Shown piece by piece: positions 12,269 to 23,526 of a stretch of 64,000 nucleotides of DNA (positions are counted from its first letter, which is position 1; the number at the start of each line of letters is the position of its first letter). This stretch comes from Oikopleura dioica. Taxonomy: Eukaryota; Chordata; Appendicularia; Copelata; Oikopleuridae. The stretch covers positions 3,970,501 to 4,034,500 of the forward strand of contig OU015566.1 of the NCBI GenBank assembly GCA_907165135.1, written 5' to 3'. A program made the position numbers and the translations under genes. The notes under the pieces are model-generated. The model was given only the letters and a program-made list of their open reading frames with translations. It was not told the DNA's origin and did no database searches.

Positions 12269-15200
12269 ATGGCCAAATTATTTGGCCTTGCTCTGGCCGC
12301 TACGGCTAGCTTGGCGACAGCCGCAACTCAAGGTAAATAACCGATTTCAAATCCTGATTCGAGGAGTCGAATTTATTGAAGAACCGATAAAAATATTTCG
12401 ACAAATTTTGCGTGGAAATTTTCAACCAATCAGAAGCCTAGATTCGGCTTACGGGCTAATCAGCAGCGGAGTAGCCGCCCACGCAAAATTTTTCGAAATT
12501 TTCAACCAATCAGAAGCCTGGATTCGGCTTAGCGGCCAATAAGCAGCCGAATTGCCGCCCACGCAAAATTTGTCGAAATTTCCTCGATTCGTGAAACCAA
12601 CCCTTATATTCGTAATCTAACTCGATATCCTAGCTGATCATGGTCTCTCCTGGGGCCAATGGGGCGAATGGTCCTACTGTGGCAGAGTCGGAAGCACAGT
12701 AAAGAGACGACGAATCTGCCAAGGCCAAATCACCAACAAAGCATTGAAAAAGACACGATGTCTTGAGGTTTTGGCCGATTCCAATATCGAAACAAAAATC
12801 TGCACAGAAGCGGATTCACCAACCGTTGCCCCACCAAGCAACATGGTTCTCGGTCGAACTCAGCGAGAAGTACAGCCAAACGTCGTCCAGTGGCAGGAGT
12901 GGCAGGAATGGAGCCGATGCAACAACGGCATGCAAAAGCGAACAAGATTCTGCGGCAAAGCTGTTGAGCGAGGCATCCGACCAAACTCCGATTGCAAAGA
13001 GAAGAACCACGACAGTAGAAATGTCGTCAAGAATAAAGAGACTCGATCGTGCATTGATGATGTTCTCCGAGGCGGTCAAGATACTGGCTACTCCGTGAGC
13101 AGCAGCAGAGCCGACGGCAGAATGATGAGCAACGCTGCTTTCGACAGATTGAACGTTGACTTGTCCGATCCTCGATGCATGTACCATCCCGGCACCCAGA
13201 AAACTGACCTTGGCAGAATCGTTGGTGGTAAAGTCGCTTGCAAGGGCTGCCATCCTCATATTGCTATGCTCTCTTACGTCGGATTTGGCGGCTACGGCCA
13301 GTTCTGTGACGGTTCGATCATCAACGAGAGATACATCCTGACAGCTGCTCATTGCTTTGTCGGCTGGGATGAGAGCCCATCGACATACGAAGTCCTCGTC
13401 GGCGCCCACACGAAAACATCCGAAGAAGAAAACCAAGCCACCTACCTTCTCGATGAAATTACGTGCCACAAAGAATACAAAGTCACTCAGCGACAAATCT
13501 TGTATGATATTTGCATCTTGAAAACATCTGAGCGAATCGAATTCCACGAAACCGTTTGGCCAATCTGCTTGCCAGACAAGATCGAGCCACCAAACTCTGA
13601 GGAGCTCGCTGGAATGTTTTGCACCGTCGCTGGTTGGGGTGACACTCGATGTAAGTACCAAATTGATTTTCTTCAGGATTTTTTTTGCGAGCCCTTATTT
13701 GGAACGCCCTTGTTATGTCTCAGAATGTCCCAAATGTCCCGAATGTCCGAATTCTAGAGACAGAAAAGTTGTTACTGAGCTCGTATTTTGCACTTTTTTT
13801 TCAAAATCCGACGAGGACATTCGGGATATTCTGGGACATTCGGGGACATTCGGGGACATTTGGGGACATTCGTGACATTCTAAGACATTCGAGACATTCG
13901 GGACATTCGGGGACATAACAAGCGTCTGATCCTTATTGACCTTGAAATTTAGTTACTGGCGATGACAGAATCCTCAATGAAGTCGATGTTCCTGTCCTCA
14001 CCCACAAGACATGCCAAGAATGGTATGAGGACAACAACATTCTCGTCGATGTCGATCAACATGTCTGCGCTGGATACGAAGAAGGAGGTCGTGATGCTTG
14101 CCAAGGAGACTCTGGTGGACCTTTCGGTAATTATTGATCATTCAAGTCATGAACTAATAATGAATTTTAGTCTGCAACCGAACTGACGTTGCCGGCCGTG
14201 AAGACCCAAGTGTAAACGGCAAAGTTCTCACAGGAATTGTCTCTTTTGGCGTTGGATGCGCTCAGGCAAAGAACCCAGGAGTCTACACAAATATCAATCA
14301 TTTCCTCCCATGGATCCACGAGCAAATTAGCAGTAAGTCGAAGTTCGAATTTTAACATTTTCAACAATTTTTGGCCGACTTTCCTGATTCTTTTATTTTT
14401 CAGAGCACGACGACTGTTACCCAGTGAATCCCTGCCAAAACGGCGGCCAGTGTTATGATACGATCGCCAGCCATACTTGCGAATGCACATCGGAGTGGAG
14501 CGGTGATAACTGCGAGATCCATGTTACAGGTAATTTCCTCCAAAACGATCGGATTCTTGAAAAATTGTCTTAGAGATCACAGCTTGCCATAACAACCAAT
14601 GTCAAAATGGAGCCGAGTGCATCCTAATCGACAGCTCCAGAGGATACGAATGCAAATGCAAAGATGGTTATGGTGGACCTTTCTGCACAATCGGTAAAAA
14701 ATTCTTGAAAACACCCCGAAAATTAGCCCGCGTTTAGTGACCGACAAATGTGTCTTGATCGATTGCAACTTCGGCGAATGCGAAGTCGACAGCAACGGGC
14801 AACCAAGATGCGTCTGCCCGAGCAACTGGACTGGAAGCTTCTGTAACGAAGACGTCAACGAGTGTTTGAGCAATCCATGCGCCGCTGGAGCTGGATGTGA
14901 CAATACCAAGGGTGGATTTGAATGCTCTTGCCCATTCGGATTCAAGGGTGACGGAACCATCCAAGGAACTGGCTGCTCTGGTAAAGATATCTCTCTTCTT
15001 TCATCCTCTAAAATGATCTAGATATCGATGAATGTGCTGAGGGAACTCACAACTGCGGACCTTCCAGCATCTGCACCAACAACCAGGGTGGATTCAAATG
15101 CTCTTGCCCCGCCGGCTACACTGGAAACCCACCAGCGGTCAAATGCCGACCCGCACAAAAGATGGAAGGTAAGAACTCAAGTTTTTCTCTTCCAAATTGA

Positions 15201-17063
15201 TTTCCAAAGTTTTTTGGCCCTTTTTGCAAAATTCTATTTTCTTTCTTTCTTAGATGATGATTCTTATGATGACGATAGTTCTTCATCCTTCGAGAATGAA
15301 TACGGTATAAAAAATCGACCTTGAAATACAATTGAAACTGCAGGGGAATTTCTCATCCCTAGAAATTTCCTTCCCTCAAATTTTTGATTTTATAAGAAAT
15401 TCTGGCCCTTGTTCTTATAAGCACTTTTTTTGTTTGAATCAATAGCTAACATGATTTTCATAGCTGATGACTGCGATATGCTCACCGAGGATTGTGGTAA
15501 TTTCTTTTTTTTTTCCTGTCAGATAATGTTCTTCTTTTGAAGACTTTTTCTGTTAAAATTTTTATCCATAATTTCTTTTCTAAATCATGGGTATCGTAAG
15601 AAAAACGATTTTTCGGGGGAAATAACTTTTTCATTTCCCGCGAGTTTCAGAAAAAATTAAGGTCATCTTCTTTTCTAATGTATTTTCTAGCTGGAGCCTC
15701 CTGCCCAAATATTGTCTACGAACTCTCGAAGGTCACCTCCAACTTCCTCAAGTACAACGATGGTACTCCACGATACGAGATTACTTGCGGAGTCAACGGA
15801 CAAGAACTGTAAAAAAACCCGCTTTATATTACTGTTTGTTTACTTGCTTTCTAGCTCTTTTGACGATCTTGTTGCTGACAAGAGCATCACTCATCCAATT
15901 TCTCCAATCAAGGGCGGTGCTCACACTGACAATTCTTGTCTTTTCAGGTAAAACTTTTTCGAAAATCATTCTCTTTGAGATTATTTTCTCTAAGATGAAA
16001 GATGCTAACTTGAATTTCAGATGCAAACCCGGCCAAATGATGTCCGCTCCAGCCTTCTCGAAAGTACCAGGGAGTCAAGCAAGAATCGATTGCGTCAACC
16101 GCGCCAAGGGAGTTGCTTTGAAACCAAACAGGAACCAGCTCCGATGTCACGGTAAGCAGAAATCACGTGGAGCCCCCTCCGTTTTATTTCCAACCATAAT
16201 AAAGAGCACTTTCGTGATTTTCAAATTGATCTTAACGTGAATTATGAAATCGTACTTTTCCGAAAAAAAAATCTATCAAGCCCAATTTTATCCAAAGCTA
16301 ATCTCTTTCTTTTCAGGCTGTAACCCAGTCCCTGGCGTTGATTTCTCCAATTGCCAAGTCAAAAACAAGAAGCTCATCGTCTGCCAGGCCAAGTGCTCAA
16401 GTAAGTCTTCCTTATTTTCCAAACAGAAATACATCTACAGTCGGAGTCCAAAAAAAGGGACTTTTTCTGCTCCAAAATTTTCGTAAAAAGTCCCTTAAAT
16501 TGGTACAATTTAGCATTAAAATCATACAAACCATGCCGCAGATTTTCGGCATTTTGGGCCAAAAAGTCCCTTATCTTGGTGTCCATTATCTTGAACTCTG
16601 ACTGTAATCCTAATCCTAAGGGTAAGGTCGGCAAGTGTACAAGCATCTTTTGAATTGAGCCAATCAGATGCCCTTATTTTTCAAGCAGCCAATCAGATCT
16701 CTCCATTTCAAAAAATGCTTGCACTATTGCCGATACTACCCGTAAGCGTAACCGCTTCTACAAGAGGCAATTCTGATCATGAAGCGTTATTCTGCGCTCT
16801 GATTGGTCAATCATGTAAAACCGCCCGGTCGTTGCTGAAAGACATCCTTGTAGCTGAAAACCTTAACACTGACCTTCCCTAAGATCTGAACAGTAAAACC
16901 CTTCATACCTCCCATATCAATCCCTAACCCTAACCCTAACAAAGACCGAAACAGGGAACATCAACCCTAACCTAAATTTTAAGGCGGCGGAAGCAGCGTC
17001 TCAGTCCGATGCCAGAAGAAGAAGGGCAAATTCATCTGGAGCGCAAGCTTGCCAAAATGCTGA
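12269..17063 (+). CDS. Secreted TSP1-trypsin-EGF mosaic serine protease
   Basis: Fifteen exons give 880 codons with all phases consistent; exon 1 is 12269-12332, exon 2 12634-13650, last exon 16984-17063. Residues 1-20 form a signal peptide ([16 protein letters not shown]). Two TSP1-like segments follow ([17 protein letters not shown]). An S1 peptidase domain starts at RIVGGK; the triad is His about 261 (LTAAHC), Asp about 313 (YDICILK) and Ser about 414 (GDSGGP). The residue six before the Ser is Asp, which predicts trypsin-like cleavage after Lys/Arg. EGF and calcium-binding EGF modules (DIDEC) follow, then an acidic Asp/Ser linker and two Cys-rich CCP-like segments. Most introns are phase 1, typical of shuffled extracellular modules. 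It probably acts outside the cell as a zymogen; the substrate is unknown. Confidence 0.9.
12381..12582. mobile_element. Element with GCGTGGG ends and CTGATTGG boxes, in protease intron 1
   Basis: Arms TTTCGACAAATTTTGCGTGG and CCACGCAAAATTTGTCGAAA flank repeated AACCAATCAGAAGCC units. The element fills most of the 301-nt first intron (12333-12633). Confidence 0.8.
13703..13926. mobile_element. GACATTCGGG foldback element inside protease intron 2
   Basis: The left arm starts ACGCCCTTGTTATGTC and carries AATGTCCC repeats. The right arm is a row of GGGGACATT units ending GACATAACAAGCGT. The arms are complementary, so the whole intron can fold into one long hairpin. The enclosing intron is 13651-13952. 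Confidence 0.8.
16921..16940. repeat. Short interstitial telomere-like CCCTAA run
   Basis: Three CCCTAA units lie in the last intron of the protease gene, with further single CCTAAC units to about 16,975. Confidence 0.6.
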
Positions 17064-18840
17064 GATGATGATGATCACCAATCATTTTAATTATTTTTTA
17101 AAAAAGTCGCGAAAAATTTTAAACGATTAATTTAAAATTTTAAGTTAAAATTGTTAAAGTACAAACAAACTGCCCTGCAATCATGTAAATAGAAACCGAA
17201 CCCCCGAAATTTTGAGAATTTTTTTCATTCAGCTTTAACCAAATAATTTTAACCAATTGAAGATAGACACACCATTTGATGGACCGACAACTTGGGCGCT
17301 TGGTGGCGTGGTTCTTTTATTATTTTTGCGTACTACTAGGCGATTGTCTGACCGGTCAATCGGCGCTTGTTGTTTTTTTTTGTCTCTAGGGGAGACCCTT
17401 AACCCTCGGCCAGCGTCGAGCTCTCACCAAACGGAGTGAAAGTGTCATATATTTTTTCTAGAGCTCGACTTTTCTTCTAGCTGCTCGAGATATTACGTAA
17501 CAACTCATATCATTATCAACAAACGTAATAAATCTATCAAAAATCCGCTAGGAAGCGCTCCTCATAAGCTTATTTACGCGCCAATTGATTTGAAAAACAT
17601 CAAAGGCGGCAATTTGCGTAGGTGCGTCACATTTTATTTCGACCAATCAAGAGACAGAACAATCGAGAACAACCGGTCAGACTTGCCGGACCACAGCCAC
17701 GCCCCTATTCTTAATTTTTGCTGTTTTTGCCACTTTTTGCGTTTGATTTTTACTCGATTAGCAGTCACACCCTTAAGGGCACTGCTAACCTGGCCTGAAG
17801 GAAAATCCCAAATTTGATGCAAAATTCAGCTCCCCACCACCTTTACACCAATTACTACAAAATATTTATTTCAAAAGTCCGATAAGAAGAAAATCAACCA
17901 CTCTTATCAGACAATCACCTGTATATAATTGTAAACATACTGTACCCTTAATTAACAAGGAAATGATCAATGTGACGCAGAAGATCAACTGGGTCCACAC
18001 TAACGCCAAGTGCGCATTTTCTGTAAATTTACTTTTTTCTGAACTTTGAATAAAAATACTATGAGGCCAGCTGCCCATCGATACAAAAAATAATGCCTTC
18101 TTCGATTTCTTTTCCATGAAAAATATTCATCAAAAAGTTTTGCCAAAAAATTAGGAATGGTGTCTGGAACCGGCAAAAAATTTTCGACAAATTTTGCGTG
18201 GGCGGCTACTCGGCTGCTGATTGGCCGGTTTGCCGAATCCAGGCTCCTGATTGGTTGAAAATTTCCACGCAAAATTAGTCGAAATTTTTTGTCGGTTCCA
18301 GACACCTACCCGAAAATTAAGGGGGTCCCCATGTAAACGATAATATCTGTTCATATAGTGACACCCTTAAAAAATAGGGATTTTTCATTCAAGAAATTTT
18401 GATTTTTATTTGGAATGAACTTTCGAAAATCGTTGTTGACACCCTTAACTGTTTTTTTTTTCAAAAGCGTAATTATGGAGGGAGTCGTATATTCATGAAA
18501 AAAGCCAGGTACCTTCCTCGTCAGGTCGCTGTAAGGCAATATTCACGATGAAATTGCAATAAAGAGGCTTCAAGTTCCAGCAAATTCGAAAAGGAAAAAC
18601 GCCTTAGGAGCTAAAAGTCCGCTCGGAGCATAGAAGTGCCCATGCGTTGAATGTAATTTAAGCATTTATTCTTTCTGAGGACATTTGCATGTCGCCCAGC
18701 GGTGAAATCTGTCAATCAAATGTCCAAACTGCGGATGGAGAGCTTCAGCTTGTCGCGTCATTGTTCGAGGAAAACGGGGCTCATAACACAGAAGGAGTTA
18801 AGTTTCTAAAAGAAAAGGAGAGAAAAAAGGAGAAGACTTT
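17064..18840. other. Intergenic stretch between convergent genes
   Basis: It should include the 3' UTRs of both flanking genes. A minus-strand open frame at 17866-18117 (83 codons) contains a hydrophobic stretch (LIFCVTLIISLLIK), and AATAAA overlaps its stop. It could be a single-exon membrane microprotein, but nothing else supports it. One GCGTGGG-family element lies at 18160-18307. Confidence 0.35.
18160..18307. mobile_element. Complete GCGTGGG/CTGATTGG element
   Basis: Terminal inverted repeats GGTGTCTGGAACCG and CGGTTCCAGACACC bound the element. Inside are GCGTGGGCGG and two CTGATTGG boxes. Because it is intergenic and intact, it shows the true ends of the family seen in several introns. 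Confidence 0.8.
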
Positions 18841-21115
18841 TTATTCATCAGATAAATGAGCAGGGACGTCGATTTCCTTCAAAAAGACATTCGATGGTTT
18901 TTCTCGGTCAGAAGCTCGCTCGAGTTTTTCAATGACTTTTTTGATCGCGTCCGTTGGTCGATTCATTCGTTTCATCAGCTTTTCCGTGTCGATTTGTTCC
19001 TAAGAAAAATTCAAGTTTTTCATTTTTCTGAATATTTTTTTACCTTGCAAGCATCACTGATATTCTGATCAAGGTACAAATCGGCCAAGAATTCGAGAAC
19101 TCCTGGGAAGTTCTTTTCCTCGGCGAGTTTTCGGACCTTTGATTGAATCGTTTGACCGGCTGTCTAGAAAGAGGGGAAAAAAGTTTGATGGATTCGCGAT
19201 TCTAGTGTACCTCGGAAGGATCTTTCTTCGTGTTGACGCAGTTTTTGCCTGCTTCTCGCTGAAGAAGAAGCTTGAGATTGTTGTGCTGGGTGCTGATGAC
19301 TCGGAGTATCTGTTTTCGGAGTGTTCTTTTGGCTCGGTTTTGAGCGCTCTAGAATATTTTATGCCCGAGCAAGCGCTCTAAAAATCTAGCTTTTGCTTTA
19401 CAGTTGTTTCTTGAACATTGAAAACTCATTCCTTGGAAAGATGGCCAGATCCACTCAAGTTTTCCACGGCCCAAGATGCATATGCTTCTCGGTTTCTCTC
19501 GATAAGTCCTTAGTTTTACATGGTGAAAATCATTTCCAACTTCGAGAGAAGTTCCAACTCTAGTTGAACTTACCAGCAGCATTTTCAGCTCTTGTTTTAC
19601 GCGTTTGAGAGGTTTGAACGTCCTTCATGAAGTTGTTCACGTGGGCATAATTGACACTTTTTTGACTCAAAAATCTGATCATGGAGTTTTGATTTAAAAA
19701 ATTCTAGTTTTGAGCCGTTCCAAGTGGAGCATTCGCAGTTGGTATGGCTCACGCATCGTCCATTATTACAGCAAGGCTAGAAAAAGGAATGATTGATAAT
19801 GACTGTACAAGGAACTTACAGTAGCGAATTCGTTGCCATTGACGGGCACAAGAGCACAGGGAGCAAAGTTGAATTTTCGCCCGCATCTGCCATCCGATCT
19901 GGCTCCAGTGACATCTGAATTTCGTTGATCACGATTTGGCTAATCAGAATTTCTCACCAATTACGACGCCAGCATTATTTTCAACCATTCTGTGCGGGAA
20001 AGCAAGCATGCTCATTCGCATCTGCTTTCCTCCCTTCTTCTTGGCTTTCTTTGCCTTTTTGGGTTTCTTGGTCTTCTTGGGTTTTGTTCCCTTTGGTTTT
20101 TTATCTTTCTTTGGTTTTTCTCCCTTTGGTTTTTTGTCCTTCTTTGGTTTCTTTGCCTTAAAAATGTAAAAATATGAGTAAAATATACGGAGTAACCTTG
20201 GATGGCTTTTGCTTTTTTGGAGTGTCGTCCTCTTCATCGTCATCTGATTGGTTTTTCTTTGGCTTTTTCTTTCCTACCTTTGATGGTTTTTTCTTTGGCG
20301 CTTTTGTTGCCTTTTTGGCTTTTTCTTTGGGCCAATTTTTCGATTTGTATCTTGCGCGATTTCTCCATTTTCTTGAGAATCATCATCATCTTCATCGTCG
20401 TCGTTGTTGTCATCATCAGAATCGAAGGAGGAGGAAGGAGCAAAGGAGTCGAAACTCCAACTCTTTTCTTCGAATTCTTCCTCTCCGCCTTCTTCTTCGA
20501 CCGAGTCGTAGAGGATTTCAGCCGTGGTCGTTTGTTTCTCTGTAGTAGTGGTTGTGGTGGTGGTTGTAGTAGTCGTGGTGGTGGTAGTCGTGGTGGGTGT
20601 GGTAGTAGTTGTTGTTGTCGAAGTGGTTGTCGTCGTCGTTGTTGTTGTAGTTGTGGTAGTAGTCGTTGTGGTAGTGGTTGTTGTGGTGGTGGTTGTTGTC
20701 GTGGTTGTTGTTGTTGTTGGTTTTGTAGATTTGGTTCTATCGCGCCCAACAAGACAAAAACTGCCCCTCAGACCTTATCTGGTTCTATTCAGTGTCAATT
20801 TGAAAAATGAACAAAGCTGGGCGGATATTCAAGCGAGAAAGAACCATGCTCTGCATTTTTGATTGTAAGGGCTTGCTTAAAGTTACAAGTTCCTCTTGGA
20901 GTATGACTGCAGCACATTGCCCCTGGACCACAGTCATCTTCACACGGGCCCCCATAATATCTATTAAGACGTGAAAAGGGTTGATTGAAGTTCTCTTACC
21001 TGTAGCCATTTCCACAAGTTTTCCAGCAATCTTTAGTGTTCTCTAAAACTGTATACTGAATATTTTTCAGTGAGGCCGAAGCCAGGCCCAGGAAAAAAGG
21101 AACCAAAAGGCGCAT
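18841..21115 (-). CDS. Secreted Cys-rich protein with Thr-rich and Lys-rich regions
   Basis: Eleven exons give about 564 codons. Exon 1 (21000-21115) encodes a signal peptide (MRLLVPFFLGLASAS). A small Cys module (CWKTCGNGY, CEDDCGPGAMCC) is followed by a Thr-rich run of about 65 residues, likely O-glycosylated. Then come an acidic Glu/Asp-Ser stretch, a Lys/Pro-rich stretch (PKKDKKPKG repeats) and a second Cys module (DGRCG, CCNNGRC, CEC) loosely like a hevein-type pattern. The C-terminal part is helical and charged. Two introns are GA-AG (19349-19431 and 19657-19720); both are phase-perfect. One base must be added in a T-run near 20333-20342 to join the acidic and Lys-rich frames. Function unknown; a matrix or tunic/house component is a guess. 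Confidence 0.75.
20545..20735 (-). repeat. ACN/ACC triplet repeat encoding a Thr-rich run
   Basis: Nearly every codon in the coding frame is ACN (Thr). The DNA is an imperfect trinucleotide repeat that also gives long open frames in other frames and strands. Those are shadows. Confidence 0.85.
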
Positions 21116-21521
21116 TTTTCCTATTGAATCGGCAAAATAAAAATTGAGCGTTTATTCAAAAACAGCAATATTCAGCGACCTTTTTTGGATTCTTTAGAAA
21201 AAATAAAAGTGATTCGTCTGATCGAAATGAAAACTGAATTTTTACTTTAAAACTTTTCAAAAGTTCTTATCAAAAAAATCGGTCGAGAACCATGTCATTT
21301 TCCTAAAATGTCTGCCAGACAATTTTCTTTCTTCTATGCCGCCTAATGTCTTATTTTCTAAAGTACAAAGAGGCGAAAAGAAGGCGCTACACGATCAGAT
21401 GAGGAGGAAAACACAACGCGGTCGGGGAAAATTGAACCCTGGCGTGTTAGACCCGTGAATTATTCAAGAAGTGTTTCAGGAAAAGTGCTGTTCCAAACGA
21501 CACTTGTCACTAGTCACGAGA

Positions 21522-21952
21522 ATGAACACTTACGAGCAAGAGACGGGGTCACCAATTTCTATATTTTTTGTTGGGTTTCTTGAAAAATTAAGATTTTTCT
21601 TGCCAATTGATTGAGATTATCTTCTATGATCCCGCTAAAGTCGTCATCTACATCGCCTTCCTACCAACTCTTCTCATCTTTCCAAGCTTTTACATTTGCC
21701 TAAAAGCAGTGAAAGAATTCAAGTTCGGTTCGACAAGAGAAACAAGAAATTAAATCTCAGTACAAAAAAATCAACCAAAAACAGTACGAAAGTAAAATGC
21801 AAAAAGTTTACGCGCAAGCGGTCAATGAGGCGAGAACAAACGCAGCTAACAGGAAACCGGTTTCAGAGCCGATAAAGTCAAAGTGGAAAACTGCTGGGGC
21901 GTTTGGGGCGAAATCAGGATTGCTGCAGAAAATGCATTCGAAGGATCTACCG
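21522..21952 (+). CDS. Candidate small single-pass membrane protein
   Basis: Three exon-like blocks are seen: 21522-21547 (MNTYEQETG), 21616-21753 or its first part (a hydrophobic helix VVIYIAFLPTLLIFPSFYI, then Lys-rich) and 21761-21952 (charged, Gln/Lys-rich, ending at a GT donor). The splice acceptors at 21615 and 21760 look good. Phases at the two donors are each off by one base, which a missing G in the adjoining G runs would fix. Downstream continuation was not found. It resembles the other tiny membrane-protein genes in this window in layout, not in sequence. Confidence 0.45.
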
Positions 21953-21967
21953 GTAGGATTTTTCGGT

Positions 21968-22135
21968 ACAGGGACGGCCTTGTTCATCTTTGAATTTGTG
22001 CATGTGTGACCTTGTTCGTTCCCTTACCTTATGTAGGTTTGTCCTTGTTCATCATGTGGATAAAACACCTGCATCAAGACAGGGGACGAACAAGGGCACA
22101 TATGCAGAAAGTCGAGGATGAACAAGGCCAACGCC
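21968..22135. mobile_element. Foldback element with GGCCTTGTTCATC ends
   Basis: The left arm ACGGCCTTGTTCATC...CCTTGTTCGTT and right arm GACGAACAAGGGC...GATGAACAAGGCC are inverted. The element lies just after the last exon block of the candidate membrane gene. The DNA at 22140-22450 has exon-like pieces on the minus strand, which I could not assemble. Confidence 0.65.
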
Positions 22136-22578
22136 CTTTTTTGAAACTGCTTCAAAACTTCACCATATTTCGCTCCTTTTGTAAAAATCAAATTGTAGAA
22201 TCCGAAAGTCGATCCTTTCCCCGTGTAGCAACCCGTGCCCGCCGACTTTAGATCAGCTACTTGATTTCTATTTGGAACTCCAGTTTCCATCGCCAGGAAA
22301 ATCGACAAGTACTCTAACCTGAACACATGCTTCTGTGAACAAATTACCTGTGTTCCACTCCAACTCGGGGGCCACCTCCTCGACTGTATAGATTATTCAG
22401 CGAAAGTCAGACAGATAAATACAAGACACATTACCGGTACAAAATCGTGTTCTCGGCGATTAAAAATTAAGGGGGAACCAATTTGCGGTTTCCTCTCTTT
22501 TTGTAAAACAATCTGGGGGTCATATGGAGGACATAAGGAATTATATAGAAGAAGATTTGTTGAAAGCAAAATTGATAG

Positions 22579-22584
22579 TTTATT
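22579..22584 (-). terminator. Polyadenylation signal of the 141-residue secreted protein gene
   Basis: AATAAA on the minus strand, about 65 nt past the stop codon at 22648. Confidence 0.55.
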
Positions 22585-22647
22585 GTCAAAAGTATACAGC
22601 TTGAGTTGAAGAGCAACTCAAAAAAGAAAAGTTGTAACTGAAGAAAA

Positions 22648-23335
22648 TTAAACTGAGCAATTTTGTCTGTAATTGTAGAAAGCTTTGATTTTTCGCGCTC
22701 TTCGGACAACCTGGCGATGAGTTTTGCCCCGACCGATGCAGGCCCAGTTCCGGGCGAAGCTAGAAAGGGCAGAGTTGATTTGGCTGTTGAGTTTGCAGAA
22801 GTCAGTGTCGCTGAAGACTTTCACATCTAAAAAGAGTTTGTTGAAAAAAATTTTTCAATTTTCCAATAACCTTCTTCCTCATCTTTTGCGCCGTAGCCAT
22901 TGATGGTGTGGCAGTTGTCTCCAGTCATAGAGTCTTTGGCAAGCGAGATGACTTTGTTGAGCCGATTGGTGTATCGTTGCTTGAACTGATTTGATTCAAC
23001 TGGAATCGAATCGATGAGGGTCTAAAAATAGAAATTTTAAAATTGAATTGTCTAAAAAATGGTCGGAATTTTCAAAAATCCTGGAAAAAAATCGTGAAAA
23101 TCTCCATTTTTGCAAAGAAATTTTGAAGAAAAAATCATATTTTTCAAAATTAAGGATCTCAAAATCAAAAAAATTTGAAAAAAAAAAACTGTCCGAAAAT
23201 TGAAATTCTTGATCTTGCCCTCATATTCTCTTTTCTTACCAGGACATGAGCTTCAATCTTTGCAATTCTGTCGTTGGGGTTTCCGTCTTGCTGGGCAGCG
23301 GCAAATCCGAGAAAAGCGAGGGAGAAAACTTTCAT
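22648..23335 (-). CDS. Small secreted protein, 141 residues, unrecognised
   Basis: Three exons (23240-23335, 22871-23021, 22648-22826) join in phase with canonical GT-AG introns. The first 14 residues form a signal peptide (MKVFSLAFLGFAAA). The mature protein is charged and has four Cys (DNCHT, DFCKL, WACIG, QNCSV), compatible with two disulfides. No family was recognised. It lies 191 nt downstream of the MZB1-like gene on the same strand, so co-transcription is possible but unproven. A TGATAAG motif lies about 115 nt upstream of the start. Confidence 0.8.
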
Positions 23336-23526
23336 TTTTTTATTTGAAAAAGTGTTGTTGGATAACCTTAACTCTACTTTGTGAAGAAGAGTTATTGGAT
23401 TTTTGTGATGCTTTGGTCAGCTTTCGCGCGCTTTTTATAGCCCGGGATACTGATAAGAAAATGCGCGCAACAGCGCCACAGGAGACGAGAATATTGTTGG
23501 TTGGCGATTTATTTGTGCAGACAAAA

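Noticed and set aside
12816-13661. 281-codon minus-strand open frame over the protease exon
   Set aside because: The plus strand encodes a complete trypsin fold with its catalytic triad here.
20202-20862. Long plus-strand open frames rich in Val, Cys or Gly over 20.2-20.9 kb
   Set aside because: They are shadows of the Thr-rich repeat of the minus-strand gene. A trinucleotide repeat stays open in several frames.
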